Source: Acestrorhynchus altus
Lineage: Eukaryota > Chordata > Actinopteri > Characiformes > Acestrorhynchidae
NCBI GenBank assembly: GCA_034509495.1
Contig: CM067509.1
Location: 9,026,689 to 9,090,688, forward strand
Reading direction: 5' to 3'
Length of the DNA: 64,000 bases
Each line of letters opens with the position of its first letter. The stretch's first letter is position 1. Both the position numbers and the translations under genes were made by a program. Below, piece after piece: positions 12,962 to 25,677 of this stretch. The notes beneath the pieces are model-generated. The model was given only the letters and a program-made list of their open reading frames with translations. It made no database searches and was not told the DNA's origin.

Positions 12962-15900
12962 CTATCCAAATACACAAACTGTTCCAGAAGCCAGCCTGTG
13001 CTTATATTCGTATTGGTAGTATGAGGCCTGAGGAAAGTTGCACTTCATCTCCATTTTACCTGGTACAACATGGATAGCAACACCTGTGCCCAGCCCTTCC
13101 TGCAGCTTTTTCAGCATGCGATTGGCCAGATAGAGTCTAGCTTTGCTAGGATCTTCTTCAATAGCTGCATAAATTTCAGGTGGTGGGTTTGGGATCTTCC
13201 ATTCCAGGTCCACTATCAGTTGATGTATGCGAGCTTTATCTAGAGAGGAAGGGGTGTCCCTGTAGCAGGCCACTATATTGAAATTAGGCACCTCTGAGTA
13301 AACGGAGATGAAGTGCTCAGATCTCAGGCTGGGCTGACTGCTCTGTTCTTCAGCTCCCTCCTTGACCTCATCTGCTACCTCTTGCCAGGATCCCACAGGC
13401 GGGTGTACCATCACTGCCCAGCGTAGCCAGTCGTAATTTCGTTCTAAGCTTTTTAGAATCTCTGCTGCTTGCTCATCTGGGCTGTGTGTGTTCCACCGAA
13501 GCTCCATGATCTGCTTCTTGACGTCCTCTTCAGCCTGTTCTTTGAAGTATCCAGAACAGAGCCCTCCAGTGGTTTTTATCTTCTTGTATAAGGCAGCCAT
13601 CCTATCTGACCAACTCTTCATGAGGAGGGCCTGATCTCTGCCTGTCAAAGATGCCTCTATAAAAAGACATAATAGGCCTGTCCCAAGCACAAAATTCACC
13701 TGTAACACACAAAAATATGTATATGATTTATAAGGATGAATAGATTACTGAAATGATACTTATAGTATATTTTACTCTGTTAACATAGAATCTTTTATTA
13801 TTGTTCACAATAATGATTTCATTGTAATGCTTTAAGCTGAGCTTATGTATTGGCATTGAGGTAAAGGTCAATGCTGTACCTGAATAAACACCCAGTTATC
13901 AGCTGTCATTGGTTTGTCCTTGGTCTTTAACCACTGAAAAGTACTTCACATGTATGCCTACCAAGGAAATCTTGTACCTTGTAACCTTGCCTTTTAAAGG
14001 TCTAATTAGAAACTCATTGATGGGTATTAACTGACTTGCAGTCAAAAATAATTGCTAATGTGTACATACTCCATATCATACACTGATGTTCAGCAACAGT
14101 TTTGGATGTCCTTGACAGTATCTAGCTCTTCTTGTTATCAGATGTCATTGGTTTGTCCTTGGTCTTTAACCACTGAAAAGTACTTCACTTGTATGCCTAC
14201 CAAGGAAATCTTGCACCTTGGGAATAACCTTGCCTTTTAAAGGTCTAATTAGAAATTCATTGATGGGTATTAACTGACTAGCAGTCAAAAAGAATTGCTA
14301 ATGTGCACACACTCCATATCGTACACTGATGTTCAACAACAGTTTTGGATGTCTTTGACAGTATCTAGCTCTTCTTGTTTGGTGGATACATACAAATTAC
14401 ATGGTATACCATTGAAACACTGGGTTGAAAAGTGAGAGGTGACATCATGAACCACACAATCATCAGGTTTAAGTACTATCTGGAACTTGTGGCATTGTAT
14501 GGGAAATACGTAGAGAATAAAAATCCTACCACTTATGTGGGAAGTGCATAAAGAGCAACACCAGTAGCCTTTTAGCACCAACTCCTTTCTCCATGCTCTG
14601 AAGGATCTGAAGGAGTGGCACTGGTTGTTGTAATCAGAAGCAGGTAATTTCATGGAAAGATGTGAACCAAACACCATACAATTAGGTAGTTGCTAAGTTA
14701 GCAATCATTGTTTGTGGCTGACAGTGAAACATTTGTAGCTACAGCACTTCTTCAAAATCACTAGTGCAGTGTAAGCATACTGGCTACAGTCCTTATTCCA
14801 CATTACTACTGTGACAGCAATGGCCCTTATTCAGAATTGCTAGCACTGCATAATTAGTTAGTACTAATGATATGGCTGTATTAGTTAGTACTGTCTTTAA
14901 ATAGGGCCCCTTATCCTATTTTATCTTATATAAATTATGCTAACACTATCCTGAGCCTTTTTTATAAGATTCACCGACAAGAAGACATTTTTGTGTAAAG
15001 TCAAATGCTATTAAGTTAATACACAAATAGTTATCAGTCTGTGTTTTTGCTATATTTTTCAATAATTTATCTGGTGTTGCTCTTTAAGCTGTTTAAAATG
15101 TTACAAAAATATAGCAAAGCAGTGGGAGGTGTTTATGTGCAAAATCATTTGTCAAAACAGTTCTGGAGGCAGCTCTGCCTCTGAGTCAAAACAAATGCAA
15201 TTGGTTCAGACAATGACCAGTTAAAATAACCAGTAGGCAGAGCTTTAAAAACATATTTCAGCTCCTCTGAGCTTTATATGTGGAAGCATTGTATTAAAGG
15301 TGTGCGTTTCAGTTTGGGATTTTGTTGTTTGTTTTTAAGAAATAATTTTCATAAAGTATTGGTTTCTCACAGACTGCATGTAAAGCTAGTGTTCATGTAA
15401 CATTATTGCACTAAAAAGCACATCTTCAATTTCATTAAGTAAATGTGCAAAAATGCTCATGTTCATTAGATGCTACCATTCTAGACAATTTTCCTGTATA
15501 ACATTACTTAGCTAGTTAGCTAATAAGAAAATGAAGCTCTAAGCAGCAGATACAGTTTTAAAGCTCTGCCTACTGGTAATTTTAATTGATTATTCTCTGA
15601 ACCAATTGCATTGGTTCTGCCTCAGAGCCAGAGCTGCCTCCAGAACTATTTTCACTAGTGATTTTGCACACACGCATATGAGAAAACTTTCTGTCATTTA
15701 ATGTTGGAATGTTGGAATTTGTCAACACAATAAACAATGAGCAATTGATTTGACTGCCAGTGTATTCATTTATTTGATGTGTTCACTAAGGCACACAAAT
15801 GTAGTGCACAGTACACCAGGGGTAGGCAATCCTAGTCATGGAGTGCCAGATGCCAGCACAGTTTTGTGCTTTTCCTGCCTACCTGATTCAGCTCACCTTT

Positions 15901-16455
15901 TAATTGGCAGGTTTAGTAGGTCTGTTAGAGCAGGGGAATCAGCAAACTGTGCAGGAAACTGCATTCCAGGACCAGAATTGCCTACTGCTGCACTAAGCAT
16001 ACACTGACCTTCACACAAAACTCCTTAATTTGCCAGCGTCTGGGTTTGCGCTTTTGAACAAGCTCCTCTAGCAGTGTCGGCTGATCAGTCAGGACAGAGA
16101 TGCCCATCATCCGGCTATACAACGCTGTCAGTTGCCTCTCAAGCCGGTACTCCTGGACATAGTGCAGAAACACTTCCTTCTCCCGCTTTGTATATTGTGG
16201 CTGTGCTCTGACTGATGCTCCTAGCTGATTGTACACCACAGACAAGTCATCTTCAAGGCACTGGACCTCTTGATCAGTCAGCAGACCTGGTCCAAAGGAG
16301 TTAAATTCATGATCAATGTGGTCCAAGTTCTTCTTCACCAGGTCCAAGTCATCAGAGGTGGCACTGCCACTCAGATAAGTGCAGATTCCTTCCACTATCA
16401 CACGCATGGACTGCATGAAGCCAACAGGCTCTAGAACTTTTCCAAAGAGTGCCAT
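12962..16455 (-). CDS. Rapunzel-family protein (2 exons, 394 aa)
   Basis: Exons on the minus strand are 16455-16009 (149 codons) and 13699-12962 (245 codons plus TAG), joined in phase 0. Features typical of zebrafish rapunzel proteins are an N-terminal helical part with VKKNLDHIDHEFN, a HYVQEYRLERQLTALY helix, a hydrophobic stretch VNFVLGTGLLCLFIEA (about 150-165) right after the splice, and a C-terminal region with YDWLRWAVMV. The ATG at 16455 sits in a good context (ACCATGG). An upstream in-frame ATG at 16614 would add about 53 residues that look like non-coding sequence, so I did not use it. The family is fish-rich; a dominant zebrafish rapunzel mutation causes bone overgrowth, but the biochemical role is unknown. 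It is convergent with hcnl1. Which rapunzel paralogue it is cannot be told by eye. Confidence 0.85.
13905..14380. repeat. Two-copy tandem duplication, period 239 bp, in the rapunzel-like intron
   Basis: GTCATTGGTTTGTCCTTGGT begins at 13905 and again at 14144. The following about 230 bases repeat with only scattered substitutions and one small indel (near 13980 versus 14219). The second unit ends near 14380 at AGCTCTTCTTGTT. High similarity suggests a recent duplication. Confidence 0.93.
15127..15685. mobile_element. Long-TIR (foldback-type) DNA element in the rapunzel-like intron
   Basis: Sequence at 15138-15255 recurs in reverse complement at 15555-15675. Matching blocks include GTGCAAAATCA, AGTTCTGGAGGCAGCTCTG, CAATTGGTTCAGA and AGTAGGCAGAGCTTT. 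The arms are about 115 bp and enclose about 300 bp without coding capacity. Arm length and lack of a transposase suit a nonautonomous foldback or hAT-like element. I could not define a target-site duplication. Confidence 0.8.
15814..15995. mobile_element. MITE with CAGGGGTAGGCAATCC ends, copy 2
   Basis: It starts ACCAGGGGTAGGCAATCC and ends GAATTGCCTACTGCTGC, with GTTAGAGCAGGGGAATCAG inside. It is the same family as 6141-6316. Its right end is only 13 bp from the first-exon donor (16008) of the rapunzel-like gene. Confidence 0.75.
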
Positions 16456-17884
16456 GGTGTTCACTAAAATGTTATGGATTACCCAACCTAGCAAGCAAAA
16501 GTATAAAACTATCAAACCATTGATAATGTTAATATTTAACCAAGAGAGACACAGACAGAGAGAAAGATAGAATAGATATGTACAATTCACATCTGAAGTC
16601 AGGAATAAATGCATATTATAGACTCACCGAATTAGAGGAGTAGGAGGGTCTGAAGTGACCTTCACTGGCTCTAAAATTTATACTCACACACCAGAACAAA
16701 TAAGGGTTTGATAACATTTTCCTCAGTTGCCCTTGAAATAACAGTCACAGCGTGAACAAAAGCCTAGTGATGTTTGCTGGGAGATAAAATGAACTAACAT
16801 GACATATTTACATGCGTTGCTACTCAGTTCTATAAGTGACGTGACAGTTTTAATGGAATAAATTGTGTAATAGCTCATGTGAAGACAATAAGATTGGAAG
16901 CAAATGCTTATGAAGAAACAATGTCATTTCCCAGTTAAATTTCAGTAGGACAAAAAACAAAATACAAAGTACTGAATATCAAAACATTTGAATACTGTGA
17001 GAAACTTCATTTTCATAATTTTACTCAAAAAGGTCAACTGTGATATTTTTAAATATTTTATATTATGTTTCTATATTTATATTACATATAAAATGATTTC
17101 AAGACTTTTTGTTTTACCTTTGATCAGTATGCCTCAGAAAATGAGAAACATGAATTCACATTTGAATAAATTACTAATCAGACTAATCAGACAATATTAA
17201 AAATTATTTGACATATACTAGTACAGGGGTTCTCAAACTTTTCCACCTCACAGCCTACCATGAGAAAGCTCCCCTTTTCATCTATAATTATTTTTAGCTA
17301 TTTTATTTATTTATTTATTTTTGACAATGAAATATGAGAAATAAGGCCTGATTTATTATTTAAAATGCCATTTCTGACCCACTATTGACTACTGCTTCAC
17401 CCTGAGGATGGGCCCATGGACCACTATAGAGTGCTTCATGGCCCACTGGTGGTCCCCATCCTAAAATAAGACTAGAAAAAGTTGTTGTGATGAATATGGC
17501 ACATATACTAGGCTTTATAGCACTTTATAGGTATGTTCACAAACTGTATGTAATTAAGCATATGTTTTTATATTAAAAACCTATTAAATCAAGATTGGCC
17601 AGACACATCACCAGCCTTCCTTGGCTCTCCATAGTATGGATCCTCTGATATTCTGGTCCAGGTTCATTGATTGTGTTATATTACTTCACATTATATGCTT
17701 TTCTATCATATTATGTTGTATAATAATTATATGTTATTATATTATATATCATATTGTATTTTATTTATGATATTATATTATATTCATAAAGTGTCATAAA
17801 ATATTATATTATATTATATTATATTATATTATATTATATTATATTATATTATATTATATTGGGGTTTTCTTTGTAAAAGCTATC
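16456..17884. other. Intergenic between divergent rapunzel-like gene and SKA3
   Basis: No gene is visible. The stretch 16456-17220 should hold the promoter of the rapunzel-like gene; I see no clear GC-rich block there. A repeat fragment lies at 17224-17465, and a perfect ATATT pentanucleotide array at about 17796-17862 borders the SKA3 promoter. Confidence 0.6.
17224..17465. mobile_element. hAT-like nonautonomous repeat
   Basis: It starts CAGGGGTTCTCAAACTTTT, a tip often seen on hAT-type elements, and ends near CCCACTGGTGGTCCCCATCC. Part of it recurs inverted at 6030-6115. Confidence 0.55.
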
Positions 17885-18130
17885 CGAGAGCTGATTGGCT
17901 GCGTTGTGGCATGTCGTAATTTCCGGCAGCTCACGGAAGCGCCGGATTTGAAGTTGTCTTTGACGGCAGCGGGTACGGCGGCGCAGATATTTACTTCAAA
18001 AGCACTAATTTGAGCAGAGTTTGAGTTATACGATTGTACAGATTATTTTATTGGTGTTCTGTCACCGTGTGTGTCTTATCTGTAGAATACAGAGCTGAAC
18101 AGCCCGGTACTGAATGCTGCTCCGGGTGTC
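17885..18130 (+). promoter_or_regulatory. SKA3 promoter and 5' untranslated region
   Basis: The base composition changes from AT-rich to GC-rich with many CpGs. An inverted CCAAT box (GATTGGCT, about 17892-17899) is followed by TTCCGGCAG and CGGAAGCGCCGG, which resemble E2F/ETS-type sites common in cell-cycle gene promoters. The SKA3 start codon is at 18131. The exact transcription start is not visible. Confidence 0.65.
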
Positions 18131-21100
18131 ATGGAAACATCAGTACGGTTCTTCTCCAAGCTGCGCAGCCTGACTCTGCGCTTACAGACCGAGAGCGCAA
18201 ACCTCGAGCTCGCGGCCAGCCACAGACTGGACGAGGAGGACGGTATTCAGTTCGTTATTACATTTGTTTACAGCAGTAGTCGTTGGGAGGATCCGGCCTC
18301 CGAGCTGAACAGCAGGAAACGCAGTAAAGCCTCTGTCTTCTGCTGAAAGAGGAAAACCAAATATACAGCCGCCTTTCTGCCTCCAGTCAAAACAGCTAGA
18401 CTGTAAAGTTACAGCAGTGATCCATAATGTTGTTTTTAAATAGAGCTTTGGTGAATGTGAGAGTCCGTTGGTGACTTATGAGAGTCAATGTGTGAAATGT
18501 GGGTTTTGGTTAAAAGTGAAGTTTGATGAGTCTGAATAGCCTGAGGGAAGAAGCTCTGTCTCATCCTTTCTGTGGTGGATCTCAGCAAAGAGAAAAGCCC
18601 ATTGTTAAGATGACTGAGGTCCTTCACGATCAAGGACCTTCACGATTAGCAGAAGGAAGTTCTTAGGCATTGTGTTAAACTCATAAACACACATGACAAC
18701 ATGAATCGAAAGTCTTTTTTTCCAAAAACAAACACAAAAGACCATTTTTAAATTGTTATAATCTTTCTGTTCATATGTGTATATTTGATTATTATGTCTG
18801 TTATCATTGTTGTTAAATACTTTTATTAAGAAATGATTAAGAAAGCAAATTCCAAAAAAAAAAATCCATGCATCAGACCCGTCTGCCTTTCTACATTGAA
18901 ACCAGCCCTTGGGGGTTCCATATAACCTACACATTCACTGCAGAGATGCCTTTTTCACCTGTTCATTCTGGAGTCTGGGAGTGTGTACAGGAATAATCAT
19001 TCCATCTACACATTTCTTACAACCCCAGATAGAATTCCAATAGCTTGGAAACTGATTTTGTTTTCTTATAAATTCACACTATTTTATAGGTGTGTGTGAT
19101 GCAGTAAAGTTTTGGTAACAGAATGCACAGATTTAAACACCACAGCCTTGCTGTACGTGGGCATCACCTGTCTGTAGGTGCTGAGGTTTGAGCTCTCACA
19201 ACACACCTTGTGGATGGATTTTACTGATTTATGTGAGAGTTTAATCGATCAAGTCATAATGAGCCCGATTAGACTGTAAACTATTGTTAAGACTGGGATA
19301 TGGGTAAAGTGGGTAAAACTAGAAGAATTCGAGAGCTTTTTCTAGGATGGTGTTTAGCTTTTTCACATTAAGAATGTAAGAACCTTAATAATTCAGTAAA
19401 CTTTGTGTTTGTAATACTGAAAATTCTGAGTAATTTTAAACTATGATTTAAAGTTTTCATAGTCATATGTAGTGGGATTTACTTACTGTTATTATTATTT
19501 TTTTTTTTTTAGAAGACACAGAGAGGGGGGCAGTTCAAGCACTACATGAACTACATTCAGAAGTTAGAGGATTGAAGGTGAGTGTCTGACAGATTTTTTC
19601 ACTCTGCTAAGGAGTGTTTTGTAGTTTCTAGGTTGAACTGTCAGTATCTGAAATTAATGATATATCTGCTGGTTCTGTAGTGACCTAAAAGTATTTCCAT
19701 TTTGCAGAGACTGGTTCAAGGCCAGGTGGCATCACAAGATGATGGCTGTGGTGAGGTGAGGAGCTTCATTAAAGCTTGCATGGTGCTGAAACAGCGAACC
19801 ACAGAAGACATTGAAAGAATCAAGAGACATTATGAAAAATATGGATACAGGCCACGAAAGGCCTCCCAGAAGAATTCAGGTATGTATTTGCTAGAATTCT
19901 AGCATAAATTATTTTATTATTTGTTTATTTTCATATTAAGAATCATTCCTTCCAAAAGTAGCTAAAAATTACTTGTGTGTGAGTAATATTGCAGGAAGGA
20001 CAAATACCTGTTCTCTGTTGTCTTTATGCGGATGTTTGTTTAATGAAACCTCCCTTATGTTTTTTTTTTTTTTTAGAAATAAATGGTCATTGCGAGGCAC
20101 AGACCAGACTCATCTTAGAGGAACACCCAGAGAGAGAGCCAGCTGAGGACAGGTCTGGAGATGGAGAGGAGGAGGCGCAAGTTCAGGAATCTGTTCATGA
20201 ACATGAAACGCCTGAGAAGTTGCCCCCTCCAGCTGTTGACCAAATGCGCACTCCACAGCTTGCAGATTTTGGTCTGTCTGCACTTCACCTGCAGATGGTG
20301 CTTGGTAATGTAGAACAGTCTCGGGAAGCAGCTCCTCTCTCAGGTGCAGCTCTCTCGCCACCATTTGTGATGCCCATGGAGCCATCCCAGCCAAAAACGC
20401 CCAAGTGCTCTCTCGTTATGGATGAGGATGCACTTACCCCTCGATTGGAAGACTTTGGAATTACAGAGCACACAATGTGTTTGAATAATGATTTCACCAT
20501 GGATTTGTTCCGCAAGAAACCACCAAGAGAAAGGCAGACACACAGGTAGACACATATGATTAGTTTGATAGTGTGTGCTTGTAGAAGTGTATGTGAATAC
20601 TTGACAGTCCCTCCAACAAAGTCATGTTGGTCTGATATGGGGACACTTCACTCCTGTCATCTATTACAACATGTGAGTTGTGAGTGTAAATTTCATGTTT
20701 TGTATTTCTTAAAGCGCACCAGAAGGGACTGTCCAGCAACCACCTCAAAATCTTTCTTCTTCACAATCTTCTATCCCTTATGAGAAGATTTCTAATGGTA
20801 ATAGAATTAACTTATTTTTCCTTATTTTAAATTGTCTTTTTTTTGCTTCTGAACTAACTGTAGTACCAATTTTGGGGCTCTGGTTGCTATATCCAGGCTG
20901 AATGCATTTGGTGCATTTAAGAGCTACCACAGATCTTGAAACCAAACATATTTCATTTGAAGGCAGGTGAGCAGAACTGAAAATTCTACTTTATGTGAAC
21001 ATGTTCCATTTCAATCTGATCTTTCCATGGCCATGCTTAGCTTCACACACAATACCTAGTCTCCCTCTAGTGGCCAAAACTGAACTCATGCATCTTTTAA

Positions 21101-21178
21101 AATGGTTTAAGAATGTAATGATACCCATAATTTGCTCATAAAAAACAGAAATCCAGAATCTCAAAATAGTGTGTGTAT

Positions 21179-21252
<74 letters not shown>

Positions 21253-24200
21253 AATGTACAGCTATTCTTTGGTTTTAAGCATTCATATTCATGTTTCATA
21301 GAGAGCACCTGCACCACTTTCAAATTTCTTTGGTTCTACTTTTTTGCACAGACAGCATGGAATCCCCAGAACTGCCTGCATTTTGTACTCTGGAGCTTAA
21401 GATGAATAAACAGTTGCTTCCATCTTCTGCTCAGCCAAACAGTCCTCAGTCCCCAACAGACATCAGTAATGCTGCTTCTACACCACCACTACCTAAATTT
21501 GAGACACCTTTCATCAGCAAGCTCATCAGTGCAAGAAAGGTCAGTGTCTTTCAATTCAAATATTAAACATTTGACTTTGGCCACTAGTTTCAAACCCTGC
21601 TCCTGAAGATCTTCCAGCAAATTGTAACACCAACCTTAGCTGATCCCATCTGCTCTGAGTATTTCATTCAGGCGTTCTTAATAAGGTGAATGCAATGTTG
21701 GAATTGGATTGAACATGAAATAATATAAGGAAGAATATATCCAATCTTACATTGCATGGGTGTTGTTTAACATGAACAGTGTTATACAATGAAGCTGATG
21801 ATTGTAATTATGATAGGATGCCACCTCCATTGATCCACTGTACCTTCCTCAGGAGGCTAGACAGAATGAGCAGGATGTTCTCAGAGGATCACTGAATAGC
21901 ATGCCCACCCCTTTGGAATGCCCAGCTGTCAGAGTTTCATCGTCAGACATGCCAGAGATGCCAGTCAGTCTTTGTCCGAAAGTAGAGACCACTCCCGAAA
22001 TGCCAAAACTACAGTCTTTTTTCAGCCTTTCTTTACCCTGTGTAAGTAAATCCCATCTTTCTAAGAACTACTTATTAAATGTACATTAAAGCCAGTTCCA
22101 TTCACCCAATGTTGACTCCATGGAATGTAGATGGGAGGAAGTAACCAGTCAGTCATTACTGAGCCTCCACCCCCTGTCCTAAATGCCAATGATGACCACA
22201 CAGAGGATTGGTGTCTGGCCACCCCACGTGTCCGGATGGACTTCCAAGTAGAGCCGCGCACACCAGAGATGCCTGATATGAGTTCCATCACACAGGATAT
22301 CCTTAAAGTAAGATGTGTCCTTTTCACTCACTGTTACAGTTATAGGGAGTGCTACAGACATGAAGCAGAGCACATTTCATATGTCTACTGCAGCTGACCA
22401 CTGCAGAGTGCTTTTTCTAGAGTGAGAGATCATTTTAGAGCATAGATGTTTATCACACATTTTCTTACATGCACAAAGAACTTTTCATGAACTTGAAAAA
22501 CGTTTCAAGCTGAGACTCCTCGCTATGCTTTGTTATAAAAGGTCAAGCCAGCCAGGTTTATATAATCTTATTAAATGCCATTTCAAGCAGCATTTTAAGT
22601 GGTTCTATGTTGCTAATTGTTTACAGATGTTATTTTTATTTAGTGATGTCTTTTTACCTTCTTGTGTGAACAAGGTACATAGAATGCATTTATTCCGTAT
22701 TTCAAGTTGTTTTTGTTTTGATTTACATCACTGTGACAAATCAAAGGAGACATATAACATACAGTGCCCTGCAAAGGTATTCAAAGGTATTGGATTTTTA
22801 CCTATTTTGTTATATTACATTCTGTATTTATGTTTTTTAAACTGAATTGTATGTGATGCATCTGCACAACATACTCTTGAGTTGGTAAAGTAAAATTAGA
22901 AATTAGAAAAATATAAAAACACAATTTGCAAATAAAAAACTGAAAATTGACATGTACATATGTATTCACCCCCTTTACTATGAAGCCCCTAAATAGTTTT
23001 GGTGCCACCAATTACCTTTAGAATTCACATGCTTAGTGAAAGGAAATCCACATGTGTGCAATCTGTCAGAATATACAAACCTTTTCTGAAAGGCCTCAAA
23101 AGCTTGCAACACCATTAAGCAAGAGGCAATGCTAACCAAACACCATGAAGACCAAGGAGATCTCAAGACAAGTCAGGAACAAAGTTGTTGTTCCAAGAGA
23201 GGGCTGGCCACTAAAACTGTCACACCAGGCAAGGAGGACATTAATCAGAGAGGCAGCACAGAGACCAAGGGTAACTCTGAATGAGCTACAGAGTTCCCAA
23301 ACAGAAACTGGAGTATCTGTCCATAGGGCCACGATAAGCTGTACACTCCATAGAGCTGGGTTTTATGGGAGAGTGGCCAGAAAGAAAGCCTTTACTTACA
23401 GACAAAAATAGGTAAGCTCCTTTTGAATTTGCCAAAAGGCATGTGGAAGATTCCATAAACGTATGAAGGAAGGTGCTCTGGTCCAATGAGGCCAAAATGT
23501 AACTATTTGGCCACCAAAGCACATAACCATCTCATTACGCCAAAAATACCATCCCCACAGTAAAACATGGTGGTGGCAGCATCATGCTGTGGGGATGTTT
23601 TTCAGCAGCAGGGACTGGGAAACTGGTCTGAGTCGAGGGGGAAGATGGATGGTGCTATAGATAGGGATATTCTTGTTATGCACACTGAAGGTTTTTGTTA
23701 TTTTGTCTTGTTTGCTTCACAATAAAAAAAATCAAATCTTCAAAGTTTTAGGCATGTTCTATAAATTACATTATGCAATACCTCAAATAATCAATTTTAA
23801 TTCCAGGTTATGAGGTAGCAAACACAAAACAATGCTATACTGAATGAAAACTTACACAAGGCACTGTAGCTTTGCTCTTGCCCAGCATTTGCTTTGTTAT
23901 ATAATGCATTTGAGTTCTCATTTCACATAAACACAGCCATGGTCATGAGCCTTGCTTTGTGTAGTAATGTGTATTCTAATATATAGCAGAATTTGTAATA
24001 ACACTGCTGTATTTTCCTGAAGTGGCCATTTCTTTTTACTCCTTGGCCAGCTTTGACTGGGGCTACAAGGACTTTCGCTAGTGGGCTGTGTGTGTTTATT
24101 TTGGTAACGTGAATTAAATCTGTCAAGGCTGTTTTTGTAACTGTAAGTAAACCTTATACACACATGGATTAATAGTGTTACTTCTCTTTCTATTTGCTTG

Positions 24201-24910
24201 CATTTCTCTTGTAGCTTGTGTCTCAGGCTAACAGCAAACCACATTCCAGTTCATCAGTCCAGCAGAGCTCAAAAGCCACTTTACAAACTTCAGCATCTGG
24301 AAAAGAGAACAGGTAAGGGCTGTGGGCCACACAGATCCTGTCCCTTATTTCTAACCTTCTGTCAGGATGCTGTCTACTGAACCTTTCCCTACTCACCAGC
24401 TATGTAGTTTGCTTTTTAGACATTTTCCTTACGTTTTCTCATTCAAGTAAACTAACCATTATTTTAATAAAGTTATATATATATATTTTTATGACAGAGT
24501 CCATCATATTGATCACGTGTCAGAGAGAGAGTTTAATGGACTGGCCTCTTACATGAAACAAATACTTCTGACCAGTCTGAACCAAGCAATCAATAAAATC
24601 AACCAGGTTGTTGACAAGCGATGTGGAGGTCAGTGGAAACTCAGCATTCACAGTTCACATTAACAATTAACCAGAGCCTCTCTTGGTTATTCTCTGTTGT
24701 GATAGGTTTTTTGTAGTACAACACATGAAATATTTAACACTGCCCTCTATAACAGATGGTGACCCCAACTCTGAAGCATTTCACATGGAAGATTTGAGGA
24801 AGATATTGGATGTAGGACCTCAGTCTCCAATGTATATCTTGGCTCTCGTTGAGCTGAAAAGGCTAGAGAGCGTGCAGGGGAGAACTTTCAGGATCATCAC
24901 AAAGAGATGA
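18131..24910 (+). CDS. ska3: Spindle and kinetochore-associated protein 3 (11 exons, 612 aa)
   Basis: Exons: 18131-18242, 19513-19577, 19708-19879, 20077-20545, 20715-20797, 21352-21539, 21853-22041, 22131-22307, 24215-24312, 24498-24628 and 24756-24910. All joins keep frame. SKA3 with SKA1 and SKA2 forms the complex that couples kinetochores to dynamic microtubules. The N-terminus (KLRSLTLRLQTESANLE, then LHELHSEVRGLK and HYEKYGYRPR) matches the coiled-coil assembly region. Signature motifs are TPQLADFGLS (about 175-184), TPKCSLVMDED (224-234), TPRLEDFGITEHTMCLN (237-253) and LPAFCT. The middle contains many Ser/Thr-Pro sites, in line with CDK1 control of NDC80 binding in the family. The C-terminus is a helical block ending in KR. 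At 612 residues it is clearly longer than human SKA3 (412). Intron 8 carries a Tc1 transposon. The next gene, SAP18, is convergent. Confidence 0.93.
18430..18660. repeat. Dispersed repeat fragment in SKA3 intron 1
   Basis: The block GATGAGTCTGAATAGCCTGAGGGAAGAAGCTCTGTCTC and the following GTGGATCTCAGC resemble a repeat often seen in fish introns and related in style to 58150-58410. The rest of the 1.27-kb intron shows no gene. Confidence 0.45.
21184..21249. repeat. (TA)n microsatellite in SKA3 intron 5
   Basis: A 66-bp uninterrupted TA array. The Y-I repeat frames across it on both strands are artefacts. Confidence 0.97.
22760..23868 (+). mobile_element. Tc1-like transposon, degenerate, in SKA3 intron 8
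   Basis: Both ends are flanked by TA and carry inverted tips: TACAGTGCCCTGCAAAGGTATTC at the left and CACAAGGCACTGTA at the right. A 88-codon frame at 23145-23411 reads as the N-terminal DNA-binding part of a Tc1 transposase (SHQARRTLIREA, then VTLNELQSS and TISCTLHRAGFYGR). Downstream, AAACATGGTGGTGGCAGCATCATGCTGTGGGGATG at about 23565-23600 is the usual catalytic-core region. Stops and deletions break the frame, so it is dead. Confidence 0.88.
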
Positions 24911-25133
24911 AAAAGTTATTTTTTAGCAGTGCTTGTTGTCTTTTGTCTATGGGTAAATAAGTATTATTTTGCAAAATCTGTCATGCTACTTTCATCAGTT
25001 TGTTGTTATTTACATGTCTAAAAAAATATAATAGGAGGTACTTGACGACCTGAATCAATATACTTTGTTAGTTTTTAATCAAGTCACTCTTTTAGTGACA
25101 CTTTTTTAAGTAACATGTGCACATTATTTTGAG

Positions 25134-25139
25134 AATAAA
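25134..25139 (+). promoter_or_regulatory. Candidate SKA3 polyadenylation signal
   Basis: AATAAA lies 224 bp after the SKA3 stop codon, in an A/T-rich stretch and before the Tc1 remnant. Confidence 0.55.
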
Positions 25140-25677
25140 ATATACCAGTGGTAAAACAAAATGCTGTTACATTATATTGTTTATATAAACCAACCCAGCT
25201 ACATATGGTGACCATATAGCTAACAAAGTGGTTAACAAAAGCAATAACCCTTCATATTTTCTTTGTAGACAGAGCTCCATGCATGAGAATCACTTTTAGC
25301 TTGTAGAAAGATTTCAAACTGGGCTTGAGAGAAAAATACCTTTTTAAGAATGAAATACCTTATATGCCATAAATCAGATAAACAGTAAACAGCACAGCCA
25401 TCTTGGTGCTTGCCCTGTCATTGAGAAAGTATGAGTCTGAGCCCATCATGGCTGGGAATCAGAGAACAATTTGTCTTATTCTCACTCCATCACAAGCAAG
25501 TGCTAGCCATCATGCTGAGGAATCATGTGCTGTCCTAACTAGTGGCTGGGAACTCATCATGAATAAAATTAAGGGACATATGTTAGCAGTCTCTGGTACT
25601 AAATGGTCTTTTAGTTTGTACTTGATTCCTTTTACCAAATTTGCAAATACAAGATTCATTTTTAAGTTTATTTAAAT

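Noticed and set aside
16456..16614. Extended N-terminus of the rapunzel-like protein
   Set aside because: The added residues are hydrophobic without family similarity, and the ATG at 16455 is in a strong context.
20110..20555. Antisense frames across SKA3 exon 4
   Set aside because: The plus strand encodes clear SKA3 motifs here; the antisense frames are shadows.
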